From Hawksworthiomyces lignivorus (Eukaryota > Ascomycota > Sordariomycetes > Ophiostomatales > Ophiostomataceae), in contig NTMA01000104.1 of the NCBI GenBank assembly GCA_002917075.1, forward strand, positions 1-64,000: DNA of 64,000 nucleotides. Direction: 5' to 3'. Position numbers and translations under genes: made by a program. Positions 51,773-64,000 of this stretch are shown here, piece after piece. Position 1 is the first letter of the stretch. Each line of letters starts with the position of its first letter. The notes beneath the pieces are model-generated. The model worked only from the letters and a program-made list of their open reading frames with translations, did not search any database and was not told the origin of the DNA.

Positions 51773-52446
51773 CAGTAATTGCCTTATTAGCATACCATAA
51801 ACGGCAAGGCTCTGGATGCAAGCTTCTTGCTCTGTAATTCTCTGCAGCTCTTTTGTAAAGTTACTCATCGACAACGCTTCTCCTACTCATATGGCTACGG
51901 ATAGACGGAAAGCAACACTTTAAAAACAAGCAAGATAAAAAAAAAAAAGGGAAAAGCGCATGATCTCATCTGCCACAGCAAGAAAAACCGAAGAAAGGAA
52001 CCGAATGGGAGGAAAAAAGAATATATATAAAAAAAAGTGAATTGTATAATCAACCTTCGGGAAAAGCGATATTTTTTTTGTCTGACTTGTGTCCACCGCT
52101 CCATGTTCCCCCTCACTCTCTTGCATCGTCAGGCCCAAAACGAGGAAACAATGACCAACCACCCAGGTACTCCCTTAACAAAGCAACCGGGCTCCGAATC
52201 TCGACTGAAACGGCGAAAAGAGCATCTGCAACGACGAGACTAGTTTGGAGTATGTTGAGCGGAAGACTAAAAAGCTGCGCACCAGCGGCTGATCTCGTCG
52301 AAGTCTGTGGGAGGTTGCGTATGTAAACTGAAAAGCAAAGGAACTTATCAGGTCGCTACCCAGCGGGTTAGTCTTCAAAGCTGCCGGTTGCGTATACATA
52401 GCGCATATACAGAGCGGAGACGGCTCGAGCAGACATCAGACGTACC
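51773..52446. other. Convergent spacer release-factor-like / actin
   Basis: AT-rich spacer containing A-runs (about 51938-51949 and 52031-52036), a TATATATA stretch at about 52021-52028 and both 3' UTRs. No gene is seen. Confidence 0.5.
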
Positions 52447-54539
<2,093 letters not shown>

Positions 54540-55110
54540 GATGACGGTTTAGAGAAGAGAAAAGAGGAAATAGAGTAGAGGAACAAAAGATGAGAGAGAA
54601 TCAGAAAAAGAGCTGAAGAATAGCTTCTGCGATGTTGGATGAAGAATTATGGGTGAAGAAAAGGGGAGTGAATGGAGGAGGACCAGGAGTCTTTTATGAA
54701 AATGGATTTATTTTCGGGGTGGGAGGGAGGTTGGGGCGAAAGAGGAAAAGGAGTTAAGGAGGAAGAGGAGGGGGGGGGTTGGCTAGAGGGAATACAGTAA
54801 GAAGAAGAATTAAGGTGAGGCCGATTTTTCGGTTGAGAGATGTGTGGGATAATGTGGGAACTGCCTGCTGTTCTTGCAGCAACGAAGGCGTAACGACGTA
54901 TCTCTGTTCTCGCCTCTTCTCACTATCTGCAGAAGGAGGCATAGCAAGGAGGAGCAGCAGGAAAAGGCGGGGAGGGGCAAAAGGAAGACTGTGGAATACA
55001 CACTTCACACATATTACTCGACATCGCTATACTACTCGTACATTATATGAAGTATGTACATACACTACACTACGACACTGCACCATAAGACTGACAGAGA
55101 GTAAGCATAC

Positions 55111-55150
55111 ACACGCACACACACGCACACACACGCACACACACGCACAC
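55111..55150 (+). repeat. Tandem 10-bp repeat, four copies (CA-rich)
   Basis: Unit ACACGCACAC repeated four times without interruption, a CA-rich minisatellite in the actin/FES1 intergenic region. Confidence 0.9.
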
Positions 55151-57756
55151 TCATGCTTAGCGCAACGAGGGCAAAAGGAGGGGTCCACCTGCAACAGGGT
55201 AGACAGCAGCGGACGGCGATGGCGGATGGAGACTGCGGGAACAGAGATAGATAGCTGTGCGTCTCGCGGGAGGAGGTATGGATTAGGGAGCCACCATTGC
55301 TTGCCATCGGGGACCTCTAGGCTCTACAGACGACGCCATGTATCTTACGAGCAGTACGAACTCGCTGGTGATGACAGGGAGCATCAGCGGACAACTCTCG
55401 ACGCTTCTTCTTCGTCTGGTTCTGTCGTCCAACGGCTTTAACCATCTTGGGGAATGCTTGCTAGGGGCAAAAACTGGCTTGTGGCTGTACGCGGTTAGCG
55501 CACACTGTGTTTTTTTTTTCTGGTGCCTTGTCTCGTCGTGCATCCTGTGCTTTCTGGGGGGCTGGAGTAGTCCCCGTTTACATATCACGAAAGCGAATCA
55601 CTTCCTTCATTGTTCGTCCAGAACGAGATATTTCGTACGTTTTCCTTGTTTCCTTGCTGTCCCTTGTCACACACCGCTCCAACTCCGGTCTTTCTTTTTG
55701 TCCTAGGACACAGAATGGCGGTTTCCTAATCCAGGCACCCGCCAAAGAAGAACAAAGAAGAGGAAAAAGGAGGACGCAGGACAAGATAAACGCCGTTAAT
55801 CATCCATCATCAGACACCCCAGACAGGCAAAAGGAGGACCATCTCGAACAAAATGAAACCTCTAGCGCCACAGCCCTCTGCCGGAATGGCGCCAGTTTCG
55901 GAGGCAGAATTAGATTAAAGCAAAAAAGATTAAACCAGAAAAAGCCCGGTCATGGGGAAGGACAGGCCGCCGTGGAAAGGAAGGTCTTGAAGAAACCAGG
56001 CTGCCATATTATTCCTGCTATAGTTCTTCGATATTACGTGCAGCTGTGTCTCACTACACGTTATACTCCGTATGTGGTATAGAATTCATGCTTATCGCCC
56101 GTCGCACCGTGTATCATCCACACATTCCCAAACTGTGTAGCTATAGCGGCCCCATTCTGGCGGCTGGCCACTGGCTGGCATGCGGCGATGAGCATTTGCT
56201 GGCCGTAGGTTGCTCCACAGTGGGTAGCTCTTTGTTCTTGCTCTGCGATACGCGTACGATGCTCTTGTTTCTTTTCTGCTTCTGTTTGTTCTTTTTGCTT
56301 TTTCTTCCGCTGCCCCTGAGCGGCCTGGCTCGGAGCAGGCGATGATCTGTGACGGGATCTTCTCTAAGCAGGAAGAAGAGACACCCCACGGCCTCCGTAT
56401 TTCTTCAATATCCTTCTTTTTTTTTTTTCCACCACACGTATACGGCGTGCATGTCACTCACAAGATTCCATCTTGAGTTGACCGTTGTGCTATTTCAGCA
56501 CACCCTCTATTTCTGTAGCCAAATGCTGGCGTACACCCTCAGAACGGGCCTTCCTACTACAAGTTTAAACGGCGGCGTGTAGATAACGTATTGCCTTAGA
56601 TACAGCCGTTGCCGCCAAGCAGGCTTCGCTGTTGACTCTGCCAGTTCAGCCCCCCTCAGCCGCTCTCTGAAGAAAAAGCCGCTCCTATACGGAGACTTCG
56701 TTCGCTTTCACTGTCGTCCGCTCCCACTCCATCCTATTTTTAATTGCGCAATTCTCCGTGCGTTCCGCGCTATAACAACAGCGGTAAACTCTGCGCTGAA
56801 GGCAGCGAAATTAAGCATCTCTCCAAACAAAGCCTAGAGGCTCCGGCTGGCACAGGACCCTTGACAGCCGGAAGGCAGTAAGTACGTCGTAGTACGAGTA
56901 GGCACCGGAATTTGTTTTATGTTTCCTGCTTTTGGTGTGGTTGTGTTGCCAAATTTAACACAAGGAAACGTCAGCGTGCATTTGTTCTGGCATTCCCGCC
57001 TCTCAGAATTAATTTAATTGCCTTCTGAGCCCTAATGCAAGGCAACAGCCAATTCGCCAATGTCCTTTTGAAAAAGCCCAGCGCCTTGCAGAGGGGCAAT
57101 GGCGGGGGAGCTCAACATTTTATTCGCCAACTGCATGATATGCCAGTAAGCAGTACTTCTAGAACAGACTCGCCTGGATTATGACTTTATCCGGTAAAAA
57201 TACATAGGCTTATAATCCGTATGTACTCTGAATGTGGCTTGAGATAGAACTGTCACAGGGTAGGTAAAATCAAGCCAGCCCGTTGATTTCCGCAAGGCGA
57301 ATTTTGTGATACGATTGCGGCAAAGCAAGCGTCTATGAAATAATTTTTATTAGAAAAAATTGATTCATTGAACGGCATAGCCGTTGTTCTCTTCGCCCGT
57401 TGCTCTGCCATGAAGCCCATGGGCGGCGCACGAGTAACATGGCGGGGAGAACCAACCAAACGGGCAAAACGGTACAAGGCCAGCACGTGCCTTTCGAGCT
57501 AAACCATTTCAGTACGGAACCTTCTTGAACTTTCCTAGAATGGGAAAGAAGCTTCGACTATAACTGGTTAAAAAGCATCCATTTTCAGTGAAAAGCGCAA
57601 GGCAAAAAAAAAATGACTGACAGCACATAAAAAGTTTTTTCTTGTACGATATCTCGCTCAGGTTTCACGAGGAAATAATTGTTCTTGGAGAGGAAGATTA
57701 CCTTTCTTGCGAATCAAATTGCCACAATCATTACACTTCTGTGACTGATACTCAGT

Positions 57757-57839
57757 CACACGCGCACACACACACACACACACATACACATACACAGACA
57801 CAGAGCCGCAGAAGCGCAAAACAACCACACACACACACA
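57757..57839 (+). repeat. Two (CA)n tracts directly before the FES1 start codon
   Basis: CA dinucleotide tracts at about 57757-57802 (with a few interruptions) and about 57825-57839. The second abuts the FES1 ATG at 57840. Both would lie in the 5' UTR. Confidence 0.85.
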
Positions 57840-58553
57840 ATGGACCGCGGCCTCAACGAGCTCCTCAAGTGGAGCATCGAGAATGCCGACACCAGCAAGG
57901 ACCTGGCGACGACAGACCCAGCGGCGGCGCCGCCGACCAACCGGGGGCTGAACGCGGAGGCGCTGGCGGCGCTGCTGGGCGGGCCGTCGGACGCGGAGCT
58001 GATGCAGGCAGCCATGGAGGTGGTGACAGCGCCGGCGGGTGAGGGTGCCCCGTCACTGGAGGACAGGCTGGTGGCGTTTGACAACTTTGAGCAGCTGGTC
58101 GAGTCGCTGGACAACGCCAACCTGCTGGCCCGCCTGGGCCTGTGGACGCCGCTGCTGGGCGTGCTGGCCAGCGGCGAGGCCGACCTGCGCCGCATGGCCG
58201 CCTGGTGCGTCGGCACCGCCGTGCAGAACAACAAGCCCAGCCAGGAGCGCCTGCTGGCCGTCGGCGGCATCCCGCCCCTGGTCGCCCTCGCCACCAGCGC
58301 CGCCGAGCCCGCCGCCGTCCGCCGCAAGGCCGTCTACGCCCTCAGCTCCGCCTGCCGCAACTACCAGCCCGCCCTGGACGCCTGCCTCGACGCCCTGCGC
58401 AGCAACGAGGCCTGGACTGCCCGCTCCTCCGGCACGCCCCAGACCGTCGACGCCATGAACATGGACGCCGTCGACGGCGTCCTCGAAGAGATCAAGGCGG
58501 AAGTCCAGGCCGCTCAGGCCGCCGAGGCGGCGGCGAAGACGGCATCTGCGTAG
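57840..58553 (+). CDS. FES1: Hsp70 nucleotide exchange factor Fes1
   Basis: Cytosolic armadillo-type exchange factor that releases ADP from Hsp70 and feeds misfolded substrates to degradation. Single exon, 237 residues, near the family size. The N-terminus MDRGLNELLKWSIENAD is the conserved Fes1 start, and ARM-like helices follow. Landmarks are RLVAFDNFEQLVESLDNANL, WTPLLGVLASGEADLRRMAA and WCVGTAVQNNKPSQERLLAV, then GGIPPLVALA, VRRKAVYALSSACRNYQPAL and an Ala/Glu-rich C-terminal helix. I chose ATG 57840. The same frame is open back to 57642, but the extra residues are translations of (CA)n (HTHTHT) and have no family support. The coding part is very GC-rich compared with its AT-rich leader. 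It converges with MRPL7, whose stop is only about 330 bp away. Confidence 0.95.
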   Translation: MDRGLNELLKWSIENADTSKDLATTDPAAAPPTNRGLNAEALAALLGGPSDAELMQAAMEVVTAPAGEGAPSLEDRLVAFDNFEQLVESLDNANLLARLGLWTPLLGVLASGEADLRRMAAWCVGTAVQNNKPSQERLLAVGGIPPLVALATSAAEPAAVRRKAVYALSSACRNYQPALDACLDALRSNEAWTARSSGTPQTVDAMNMDAVDGVLEEIKAEVQAAQAAEAAAKTASA

Positions 58554-58879
58554 GCACGACAAGAGGGAAACAAGTTGGGAAACATTGCATTGCTCGGCGT
58601 TTTATAGGGAAACAATGGGACCGAAGCGGCGTTTTGGATTGTGGTTGCATTACAAAAGGGGCTGACACGATCACTTTGAACATGCTTTTATTTAGGAAGA
58701 CTACCTAAAACACAATGGGACATACATATATCATCTAATAAGCTGTCTCTTTTTTAATGGATTTCATATCGTACAGTAGAAGGCAGATATAACTATATAT
58801 ATACCACATACGTCATATACTATACAAGCATCTTGTTGCATGTCTATCGTCCTTGCCTTCTTTAAGGACACGAGCGACT
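58554..58879. other. Convergent spacer FES1 / MRPL7
   Basis: 326 bp between two facing stop codons, AT-rich (TATATATA near 58794-58803). It must hold both 3' UTRs, so the transcripts may overlap. Confidence 0.5.
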
Positions 58880-60134
58880 CTAGTCGCGCAGCTCGCCGTA
58901 GAACGGGACGCCAAACGCCCCTAGCAGTAGACGTGCGTGCCGGTCAGACTTGGCCGTTGTCTCCACAAACACACGGAAGCCAGGGATCCATTTGGCAGGG
59001 TACATCTAGCAATTTGTTCGTTAGCAAAGGAATGAACTTAAATTTTTAAGGTTGAGACAGCGCAGGAGGGCAAATCTTACCGCGTAGTTCGCCTCGATCT
59101 CCGGGAAGCGGGCCACGTCCTCGGGCGAGAAGCCCCACGCCAGGTTGCCGGAGCTGTCACCGGTACTGCCGCGGACGCCGGGCCAGTCCTTGATGCGGGG
59201 GAACACCAGGTGGATGCACTTGTCTAGAAAGTCGTAAGCCTCGTTGCCGTACATGGTGACCTTAGCGCCGGCCTTCTGGCCTTTGACGATGCCCCACTGC
59301 GCCACGTTGTGCTTGACGGGCGTCACCTCGGGCACGACGCCCGTGATCGCCTGCAGCACCGAGCGTATGACCACCAGCCGGTCAGGCTCCTTGATAGCCT
59401 CGGGCACGTAGCACGCGATCGTGACGGAGCGGATGTCGGGGATGTTGCGGAAGGTAATGGGCCGCTCCAGCTGCCGCAGCACCGGCTCACCCCGCGGCGG
59501 CCGCTTGGGCCGGTTCTTGTGATACGGCGAGGAGTCGTCCCAGCTGCGCAGCCGGTCCGGCGTGGGCACCTTCTCGGTGCCCGGTGGCGTGTGCGTGTAC
59601 GCGAGCGTCATGAGATCCGACGCAATGGTAGAGTGGTAGGTCTGCTTGAGGCGGGAGAGATGGAAGGGGCCCGGCACGAAGTCGCGGGCCACGGGATCAG
59701 ACGAGGGCGGGGACTGGATGGGGTGCAGCGGGCCGCGGTCGTACTTCGGGGGGTGATATTGGTATCTAGAGAAAAAGCATTAGATTAAAAGAAGAACAAA
59801 AAGAAGAAGAAAGAGAGCAGAAAGTGCAGCTTCTGGCATCAACTGGTCAAACTCACCGAGACCCTGGAAGCCTGGACTTCCGCTGTGTGGCACGTTCTGA
59901 CGGTGAAGGAAGTTTGACATCTTCGGGTAGTGGTGGAGTCAGAAGAGACGACTCGCTTTCCAAGTCCTGGAAGATAGGGTTTGTTGCAGTTGCGTCGGCA
60001 GCTACTTGATTTGAAGCGCATCGTCTGAGCAGCCAAGGCGATGCTGGTGCCACCGTTCTCGTCGTCTTCGCTATTCCGCTGGCCGGTACAGCAGCACGCC
60101 GTGCTGTGTGGGCAATTCCCCGTAAGCTAGCCAT
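58880..60134 (-). CDS. MRPL7: Mitochondrial large-subunit ribosomal protein uL5m (Mrpl7)
   Basis: Mitoribosomal homologue of bacterial L5, in the central protuberance of the large subunit. Three exons, 60134-59857, 59765-59081 and 59005-58880, give 362 residues. Donors are GTGAGT and GTAAGA and acceptors TAG; the last intron (branch GCTAAC) joins EANYA to MYPAKWIPGFRVFVETTA. The N-terminus MASLRGIAHTARRAAVPASG is Arg/Ala/Ser-rich and lacks acids, fitting a presequence. L5-type motifs are NIPDIRSVTIACYVPEA, ITGVVPEVTPVKHNVAQWGI (the conserved TG...P segment) and KGQKAGAKVTMYGNEAYDFL. The DWPGVRG segment follows, and the C-terminus is SDRHARLLLGAFGVPFYGEL. It is divergent from RAI1. Confidence 0.94.
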
Positions 60135-60956
60135 TCCGATGTGCGTTCCCTGAAGTTGCTCAGGTGCAATGGCTGGTTGAGGAAGAGAAAACAGTCGACC
60201 GGCAGCAGAGCAGCTTTTTTTGGTCCTCAATCGCAGAAAATTGCTGTCGCGAAATTTTGCACCAAAGAGAAGCTTTCGCACAGACCAATCATCGTACGAG
60301 GCTGCACGTGACGCCACTTTTACATGTGCTCTCTGCAAAACGAAACAGCTGTATCTTCGTCTAACACTCTGATGAGAACGAGTTTTATGTTGTGTAATGT
60401 ACAAGATTGCTATTTTTCTTTTTGTAAAGGGCAATTAAACTGTTTGGATATTTCTAGTCTAGTCAAGATTTCGGTAGTATGTGTAAAATGCGTTTTCTGT
60501 GTTTTGATGTTCGCTAATTCTCTTATAGCTGCAAAGAGTCAGCGGCTGAGATGAAACAGAGGTAAGCCTAGGAAAGCAGTCATAAATTGAGTTGATTGGC
60601 AAATGATGATATAGTATTGAGAATCAAAAATTAGAGGTGTGATATTAGAGAACGCTGTGTTCGGCTGGTCCCGTGAACAATCGCTTTGTGATAGGCGGTG
60701 CTTCCCATCTTTGGTGATTTTATGCTCAGCAGTGGCTCGTCCAGCACATTTGGATCGTTAAACCACTTTTTGTAGGCCGCAGCGACAACAAAAACTCACT
60801 CATCCCTTCACATCACCACAATCCACATCTTTAGCTTTAGGCCTTGGCACAATTCTCTAGCACAGCCTGAAAATGGCTCTGTATCGGTCGGGCTGACCAT
60901 TTGTAAAACAACTACTTCCTTTCCTTACGTCGCGGAGATTTCATATTTCCTTCAAG
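60135..60956. promoter_or_regulatory. Divergent promoter interval MRPL7 / RAI1
   Basis: About 820 bp between divergent start codons. No defined element or gene was recognised. Confidence 0.5.
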
Positions 60957-62753
60957 ATGGCTCAGTTTACCATCCAACCCATCAACCGCTTTCTCGGACA
61001 GAGTCAGCCAGTCCGGCGGCCAAAGGTAAACTTTTCTCACTCGCCGGCCCCCTTGCTATATATGAGGGCCCATTTCCACTATAATCTTTTTGCTCGGCTC
61101 CTAATTGTCTTCGAAGGAATTCACCTGCTTCTCGTACGATGACGACCATGAGCTGCACCTCGACGACCGCTCGCTTCGCTGGTACTACCCGCCACAGGAG
61201 CCGGGTGGAGACCTGTCGCGCGGATTCGAGCAATTTGACAAGCACGACGACTCAGCTGATGAGCACCTCGATAGCCTGCTGGCTGCCATTGCAGCGCACG
61301 AGCAGCGCACCCAGGCCAAGATCGACGCACAAGTCGTAACGTGGCGAGGCATGATGACCAAAGTGGGTTACAAAGAGGAGGCTGCTGGCTGTCCTTCAAT
61401 TTGATTTCACCTGGCTGCTCTTTATGCTAACAATTCTTTGCAGATCATGGCCGCGCCCTTCGACAACCGCGATGGGTAAGTTCTGTCTGCTTGCCGCTTG
61501 CGAGACTTCACACGGCCTCTTAGCCAATACTGACTACTTCAAGCTTCGAGATGAACGCGACGCTATACCAGGTGCGTTGGTATCTACTTTCCTGCTTTTC
61601 CTCGGCATATTAGAGTATACTGACAACGTGAGAACAGGGTTGCATGTGAGTTATTAGCTCAGAATGCATGAAGTTCCGAGATCTAGTGCGACTAACAGGC
61701 TCTTTCAGCTTCATCGAGGAGAATCATGCCTACAAGGCAGCTACTCGGCAAGAGCAAGATGCCCGCCAGAACCGGCCGTCGCGGCGGCAGAATTCTAACC
61801 CTAATTATCCGTGGTTCTCACCGGATGTGATGTCTTTTTGGGGTATGTCCTTGTCCATCTTCTTCTCGGACGCCAACGCGCTCTCGAGTTCTCACATTGT
61901 GCGCTGACGCCCCGTCAGGATACAAGTTTGAGACCCTTGCTACGCTGCCCCGCCCCTGGGGCGAGACCTCCCGCGAATACATCGAGGGCCGCGACCAGCA
62001 GGTCGTGAGCAACAAGGCGCAGTACTGTTCCGTCGTCCGGACGGGAATCGGCCCAACTGTCCTATGCTTGGGCGGCGAAGTAGATGCGGGTGAGTCTTGG
62101 GCCCACTGATTTAGACTGTGTTGAGGAACCTATATATATATTACTTTTCTGGATTGTTCTATGCACTCTTCCGCTGACCCGCTGCCCGCCCCCCTCCGCC
62201 AGTCTGGGACTCCAAGCCGCTCGTGCAGGGCGCGCCCGTGCGCTGGGTCGAGCTCAAGACCAGCCAGGACATCCAGGGCGACCGCGACCTCGACGCCTTT
62301 GAGCGCAAGCTGCTCAAGTTCTGGATCCAGTCCTTTCTGCTGGGCGTGCCCACCATCGTCGTCGGCTTCCGCAGCCGCGAGGGCCGCCTCGTCCGCCTCG
62401 AGGAGATCACCACCGAGGGCATCCCCGCCAAGGTGCGCGCCCGCGCAGCCGCCCGCGGCGCCCTGCCGCCCTGGGACGGCGACGCCTGCATCAACTTTGC
62501 GGCAGAGTTCCTCAAGTGGCTCCGCAGAGACGTTTTTCACGTCGACAAGGACCCGGACGCCAGCGACGACGTCGACGCCGACGACACGGACGGCGTATGG
62601 CGGATCCGGCGCCGTCCGGGCGCTCCGAACATCGAAGTGTTCCGCGTCGAGGAAGCGGGCCACGGGCGCATCCTGCCTGACGAGTTCTTGAACTGGCGCA
62701 TCAAGCTGGCACTGGGTGCAGACCGCACGGCGGGGGCAGAAACCGAGAGTTGA
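60957..62753 (+). CDS. RAI1: Decapping nuclease / Rat1-interacting protein Rai1 (DXO family)
   Basis: Nuclear partner of the 5'-3' exonuclease Rat1/Xrn2. Family members have pyrophosphohydrolase/decapping activity on incompletely capped RNA. My model has eight exons: 60957-61025, 61117-61362, 61444-61475, 61544-61571, 61638-61645, 61709-61842, 61919-62089 and 62203-62753 (412 residues). The fifth exon is only 8 nt and, with its neighbours, gives GFEMNATLYQGCIFIEENHA, the conserved Rai1 segment. Other motifs are RRPKEFTCFSYDDDHELHLD, GGEVDAVWDSKPL (acidic E226 and D228) and RWVELKTS (E246 and K248), the metal-binding E-x-D and E-x-K pairs. FWIQSFLLGVPTIVVGFRSR and the C-terminal INFAAEFLKWLR also fit. 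Every intron has a recognisable donor and CTRAY-like branch points are visible in most. A Gly/Asp-rich insert near 62555-62600 is unremarkable. Confidence 0.94.
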
Positions 62754-63317
62754 TGTGTTTTTGGATGAGGTGTCACAAAAAAAGGATACTTGCAAATGAC
62801 ATCATAGTCACGGTTGTCTGGCACGATAAAAACTATGATGGTAATAGGAACGATACCCGTATATCAAACTGCTATATATTAAGATCCACTGGAGAGAATA
62901 TCTATCGTAATAAATTGCAAAAGCTTCCAAAACGCCATAAATACTATGCAAATCAAATGCCCATGCAATAGACGCTATGCCTAATTATAAGGGAGGACGA
63001 GAGAAGAAAGAAACAAAGCAAGAAACTGTGGCCGTAGATATCTCATGACAAAAGACCGACCCAACCCTTGCATCCATTCCGTCCCAGAAAAGTAGTCCTA
63101 TCCTGTTGCCTGAATAAAACGGTGAACGCGAAATGCATACGACAGTAAACCGTTTCATTCCCGTGCAGATATCTGGGCATTGCTCTCTTTGTTATCCTCC
63201 TGCCGAATCATAGTCCTCGGACTTCTCTCCCACGTGCCCTCTTCTACGCCGCGGAATGTCCGCAATATCGCACCATTGTTTCTGGTACGTTCTCCAAACT
63301 CATAAACGTCGGCTATT
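62754..63317. other. Convergent spacer RAI1 / right-end gene
   Basis: AT-rich, no gene recognised. It holds the 3' UTRs of RAI1 and of the minus-strand gene entering from the right. Confidence 0.5.
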
Positions 63318-64000
63318 TCAAACAGCTGGCCAGCGCGAGCGAAGCCCCTCAACCCAGCGTTTGTAAAGGACGTCTGACAGCTGTTTGGAGTGTTCCATGC
63401 CTGGCGGAGACGCCCGCCCAGGGAATTTGGGCTGAAGCAGTGATTTCTCTACCTCGCGCACTACTTCCGCGGGGTCTCTTTCCAAAGATTTGTCGACGGT
63501 TGTGTCGACTGGCGCAATGCTGCCGTTCCGGCGCCGGTGGCTCTTCAGATGCGGGTTGGACTGACTAAGGACCAGCTTCGTCTGTGCCGCCGGCTGGGGC
63601 GTATTGTTGACATTGCTGCTCTTGATAATGACGGTGGCCTGCGGGGTGCCATCAGACGGTATCTTTGAAAGCTGCTGCTGCTGCGGCAGGAATGCATTGC
63701 TGAGCCGTTGATCGTTGGAGATGCTCGACATCATGCTCTTCATTAGATGATAGGCGCCCTCTGGATCCACAGCGTCCAAGAGAGCGAACGCGTCAGAGAG
63801 CTTTGCAAGTGCTTCCCGCTTCTGCAGAGTCGAGGTCTGCGCATGGAGTTCAACAAGAGTAGGGTCGACAGCCTTTGTGAAAAGTCGGTGGCCGAGCATT
63901 GCCTCCTTGCTCGAATGCTCTGCAGCGGAAAAGCTAGGCTGGAATGCAAGAGGTGGGGGTCTATTTTCATTCGTAGCCGTTTCGGGCGAGGGTGGCTCAG
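63318..64000 (-). CDS. C-terminal part of a protein resembling a germinal-centre kinase tail (partial)
   Basis: The frame is open from the window edge to a TGA at 63318, so at least 226 codons of a larger protein are present and its start lies outside. Visible segments are MLGHRLFTKAVDPTLVELHA, KREALAKLSDAFALLDAVDP, EGAYHLMKSMM, then a low-complexity part, NPHLKSHRRRNGSIAP, and a final MEHSKQLSDVLYKRWVEGLR ending SRWPAV. From memory this pattern resembles the non-catalytic tail of fungal Ste20/germinal-centre kinases of the Sid1/Nak1 type, which act in septation and polarity. No kinase motif is inside the window, so this is tentative. A ribosomal or metabolic protein is unlikely given the disordered, Ser/Gln-rich composition. 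Confidence 0.5.
   Translation of the reverse strand, partial: EPPSPETATNENRPPPLAFQPSFSAAEHSSKEAMLGHRLFTKAVDPTLVELHAQTSTLQKREALAKLSDAFALLDAVDPEGAYHLMKSMMSSISNDQRLSNAFLPQQQQLSKIPSDGTPQATVIIKSSNVNNTPQPAAQTKLVLSQSNPHLKSHRRRNGSIAPVDTTVDKSLERDPAEVVREVEKSLLQPKFPGRASPPGMEHSKQLSDVLYKRWVEGLRSRWPAV

Larger units (their letters stand above)
54540..57839. promoter_or_regulatory. Long divergent region actin / FES1
   Basis: About 3.3 kb between two divergent, presumably highly expressed genes. Nearest actin the plus strand is purine-rich (54540-54800), so the actin leader is pyrimidine-rich. A 10-bp tandem repeat lies at 55111-55150, an exact TACTCCGTA at 56064-56072, and a T-run near 56418-56429. The open frame at 57253-57486 (-) has no family resemblance. 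No gene is supported. Confidence 0.5.

Noticed and set aside
57253..57486. 77-codon minus-strand frame
   Set aside because: No resemblance to a known family and no supporting structure.
57642..57839. N-terminal extension of FES1
   Set aside because: In frame, but it translates CA repeats into HTHTHT and lacks family support; the conserved Fes1 N-terminus starts at 57840.

Overview
This 64 kb window is nuclear DNA from a filamentous ascomycete, most likely a Sordariomycete and plausibly Hypocreales. That placement is an inference from gene content, short introns (about 50-100 bp, with GTRNGT donors and CTRAY branch points) and GC-rich coding regions. There is no operon layout, and I recognised no CRISPR, tRNA, rRNA or intact transposon. 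I assembled the gene models by hand from reading frames, splice signals and family similarity. Several genes are too exon-fragmented to be visible as open frames.

Left arm (1-24.7 kb): MSH3 mismatch-repair protein (+), an unnamed C2H2-finger protein (-), BET2 Rab geranylgeranyltransferase beta subunit (-), a RhoGAP (+) behind a long pyrimidine-rich leader, splicing factor SF3B4/Hsh49 (-), TOM7 (+, five exons in 53 codons) and a FLX1-type mitochondrial carrier (+).

Middle (24.7-42 kb): a gene-poor, visibly AT-richer island of about 17 kb. It holds only decayed coding-like fragments, homopolymer runs and a concentration of the 9-mer TACTCCGTA/TACGGAGTA. I counted 11 exact copies in the window, 8 of them between 32.5 and 41.4 kb.

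Right arm (42-64 kb): a compact housekeeping block whose genes strictly alternate in strand: AZF1-like zinc-finger regulator (+), URM1 (-), ELP2 (+), serine palmitoyltransferase small subunit (-), mitochondrial GGQ release-factor-like protein (+), actin (-), FES1 (+), mitochondrial ribosomal protein uL5m/MRPL7 (-), RAI1 (+), and the 3' end of a gene resembling the tail of a germinal-centre kinase (-).

Functional themes: four nucleus-encoded mitochondrial proteins (TOM7, carrier, release-factor-like, MRPL7). URM1 and ELP2 sit head to head about 400 bp apart; they belong to the two pathways that together build the mcm5s2U34 modification on tRNA wobble uridines. RAI1 contains an 8-nt micro-exon that restores a conserved family motif. 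No clearly new multi-gene system was found. The best leads are the URM1/ELP2 pair, the TACTCCGTA motif family and the micro-exon gene structures.
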